Assembly: GCA_946482045.1 (NCBI GenBank)
Contig: CAMLPZ010000200.1
Coordinates: 1 to 7,741, forward strand
From: an uncultured Asticcacaulis sp.
Lineage (GTDB): Bacteria; Pseudomonadota; Alphaproteobacteria; Caulobacterales; Caulobacteraceae
DNA length: 7,741 nt
Reading direction: 5' to 3'
Positions within the stretch are counted from its first letter, which is position 1; each line of letters starts with the position of its first letter. This document shows, piece by piece, positions 6,993 through 7,741 of the stretch. The notes under the pieces were generated by a model. That model worked only from the letters and a program-made list of their open reading frames with translations. It ran no database searches and had not been told where the DNA came from. The position numbers were made by a program, and so were the translations under genes.

Positions 6993-7064
6993 ATGAAAGC
7001 CAACGATTTTTCGCATTGGTCCTCTCGACTCCGGAATCCTTATTTCCTAAGGTCGCGCCCATAA
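6993..7064 (+). other. Possible 23-codon upstream ORF ahead of acs
   Basis: An ATG at 6993 opens a 23-codon frame (starts MKANDFSHW, rich in Arg and Ser) that ends with TAA at 7062-7064, 51 nt before the acs start. Only a weak AGG (6980-6982) lies 10 nt upstream. It is followed after 8 nt by a strong GC hairpin, an order that could suit a leader-peptide control. A frame of this length is common by chance, so it is recorded as a candidate and not as a gene. Confidence 0.15.
7027..7038. promoter_or_regulatory. Paired GANTC sites (possible CcrM methylation sites)
   Basis: GACTC (7027-7031) and GAATC (7034-7038) are only 2 nt apart, 78-89 nt upstream of the acs start. In Caulobacterales the CcrM methyltransferase methylates adenine in GANTC, and methylation state in promoters can change transcription through the cell cycle. 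GANTC also occurs elsewhere in the window inside genes, so only the tight pairing in a promoter region is notable. Confidence 0.25.
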
Positions 7065-7072
7065 AAATGCCG

Positions 7073-7095
7073 CCCGGCCGCACGCGCGTGCCGGG
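7073..7095 (+). promoter_or_regulatory. GC-rich hairpin in the acs leader
   Basis: CCCGGC (7073-7078) pairs exactly with GCCGGG (7090-7095), extended inward by CGC (7079-7081) with GCG (7086-7088), leaving a 4-nt loop and one bulged T. An alternative 12-bp self-complementary core, GCACGC/GCGTGC, lies at 7080-7091. It ends 6 nt before the acs ribosome binding site. Without a following T-tract it is not an intrinsic terminator; a role in leader folding, mRNA stability or protein binding is inference only. Confidence 0.45.
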
Positions 7096-7101
7096 ATACT
7101 C

Positions 7102-7106
7102 AGGAG
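7102..7106 (+). promoter_or_regulatory. Ribosome binding site of acs
   Basis: AGGAG at 7102-7106 stands 9 nt before the GTG at 7116. It supports the GTG start, as no in-frame ATG with the right N-terminus lies nearby. Confidence 0.8.
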
Positions 7107-7115
7107 AGACTTAAG

Positions 7116-7741
7116 GTGAGCGACGACGCCATTTTCCCGGTTCCCGCCGATTTCATCCGCCCCGGCACGTTGACGGCCGAAGGTTTGAAGGCGCAGACGG
7201 AGCTGTTTGCCAGCGATCCGGAAGCGCACTGGGCGAATCTCGGCAAGGCGCTCGACTGGATCAAGCCGTTCACCAAGGTCAAGGACGTCAGCTATCAGCG
7301 TGAGGACTTCCGCATCCGCTGGTACCATGACGGTGTGCTCAACGTCTCGGCCAACTGTATCGACCGACACCTCAACCGCCGTGGCGACCAGGTCGCGCTG
7401 ATCTTCGAAGGCGACGACCCGAACGTGTCGTCCACCGTCACCTACCGCCAGCTGTCGGTCGAGGTGAACAAGCGCGCCAACCTGCTGAAAGCCTATGGCG
7501 TCAACAAGGGCGACCGCGTCACCCTCTACCTGCCGATGGTGCCGGAAGCCGCGTACTTCATGCTGGCCTGCGCGCGCATCGGCGCCGTCCACAGCGTCGT
7601 CTTCGGTGGCTTTTCGCCGGACAGCATTGCCGGCCGGATTCTCGACTGCCAGTCGGACATCGTCGTCACAGCCAATGAAGGCCTGCGCGGCGGCAAGTCG
7701 ATCCCGCTCAAGGCCAATGTCGACAAGGCGCTGGAGCAGTG
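7116..7741 (+). CDS. acs: Acetyl-CoA synthetase, N-terminal part (cut by window end)
   Basis: The first 208 codons of an AMP-forming acetyl-CoA synthetase (complete enzymes have about 650 aa). The cytoplasmic enzyme activates acetate with ATP and CoA through acetyl-AMP, feeding the TCA cycle and glyoxylate pathway. Visible family signatures are an ACAS_N-type region with WIKPFTKVKD (48-57), LNVSANCIDRH (75-85), TYRQLS (109-114), YLPMVPEA (138-145), the diagnostic HSVVFGGFSPDS (159-170), AGRILDC (172-178) and EGLRGGKSIPLK (188-199). The RGGK loop corresponds to the region whose arginines contact CoA in Salmonella Acs. The ATP-binding core motif and the regulatory C-terminal lysine lie beyond the window. 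Translation starts at GTG, backed by AGGAG 9 nt upstream. The frame stays open to the last base, so it is truncated by the window and not a pseudogene. It is divergent from the creatininase gene, so it has its own promoter. Confidence 0.95.
   Translation, partial: MSDDAIFPVPADFIRPGTLTAEGLKAQTELFASDPEAHWANLGKALDWIKPFTKVKDVSYQREDFRIRWYHDGVLNVSANCIDRHLNRRGDQVALIFEGDDPNVSSTVTYRQLSVEVNKRANLLKAYGVNKGDRVTLYLPMVPEAAYFMLACARIGAVHSVVFGGFSPDSIAGRILDCQSDIVVTANEGLRGGKSIPLKANVDKALEQ

Larger units (their letters stand above)
6837..7115. other. Divergent, hairpin-rich intergenic region between creatininase gene and acs
   Basis: These 279 bp separate two divergent genes and must hold both promoters. No confident sigma-70 pair can be called; TTGGTC at 7016-7021 followed after 17 nt by CTTATT is too weak. 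Inverted repeats are dense: a REP-like element (6850-6895), a 44-nt hairpin (6909-6952), GGCTTT/AAAGCC arms (6973-6978 and 6996-7001), CCAA/TTGG arms (7000-7003 and 7016-7019) and a GC hairpin (7073-7095). Three GANTC motifs (6906-6910, 7027-7031, 7034-7038) are potential CcrM methylation sites. No tRNA or recognised riboswitch is seen. Confidence 0.7.

Noticed and set aside
7073..7095. Intrinsic terminator before acs
   Set aside because: The stem is strong but no T-tract follows on either strand, and it sits just ahead of a ribosome binding site.
1..7741. Mobile element, CRISPR array, toxin-antitoxin or defence system
   Set aside because: No transposase, integrase, nuclease, direct repeat array or target-site duplication was seen; all coding regions fall in metabolic or housekeeping families.

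Overview
The window is GC-rich, with strong G/C bias at third codon positions, compact gene spacing and the neighbour pair tsaD-gpsA. Together with GANTC sites, a REP-like palindrome of the kind scattered through alphaproteobacterial genomes, and a DUF5597-type GH35 enzyme, this points to an alphaproteobacterium, most likely of the Caulobacterales (for example Asticcacaulis or Caulobacter). That placement is an inference from sequence style and protein families; no rRNA or other taxonomic marker is present.

Layout. (1) 1-58: end of an upstream intergenic region, containing a GC-rich hairpin repeat. (2) 59-3806, plus strand: three genes joined by overlapping stop and start codons. They are tsaD (tRNA t6A37 modification), gpsA (glycerol-3-phosphate dehydrogenase for phospholipid synthesis) and an exported GH35-type beta-galactosidase. 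(3) 3807-6836, minus strand: a two-gene block read from right to left, with a creatininase-family metalloamidohydrolase first and a large membrane protein fused to a spermidine synthase-like domain second. The last codon of the GH35 gene directly abuts the stop codon of this convergent gene. (4) 6837-7115: a 279-bp divergent intergenic region unusually rich in inverted repeats. (5) 7116 to the window end, plus strand: the first 208 codons of acs (acetyl-CoA synthetase), cut by the window edge.

How the genes fit together. tsaD and gpsA are core housekeeping genes. The GH35 gene is a carbohydrate-scavenging function attached to their 3' end by translational coupling. The minus-strand pair has no firmly known substrate; the fused protein belongs to a widespread family annotated as spermidine synthase but lacks the classical SpeE glycine-loop signature. 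acs starts an independent rightward unit that activates acetate.

There is no sign of a phage, transposon, CRISPR array or defence system. All six proteins fall into recognisable families and the genes look intact apart from the acs truncation. The least explained DNA is the divergent region 6837-7115. It holds a REP-like palindrome touching the creatininase ribosome binding site, a separate 44-nt two-stage hairpin, a possible 23-codon upstream ORF, and a strong GC hairpin just ahead of the acs ribosome binding site.
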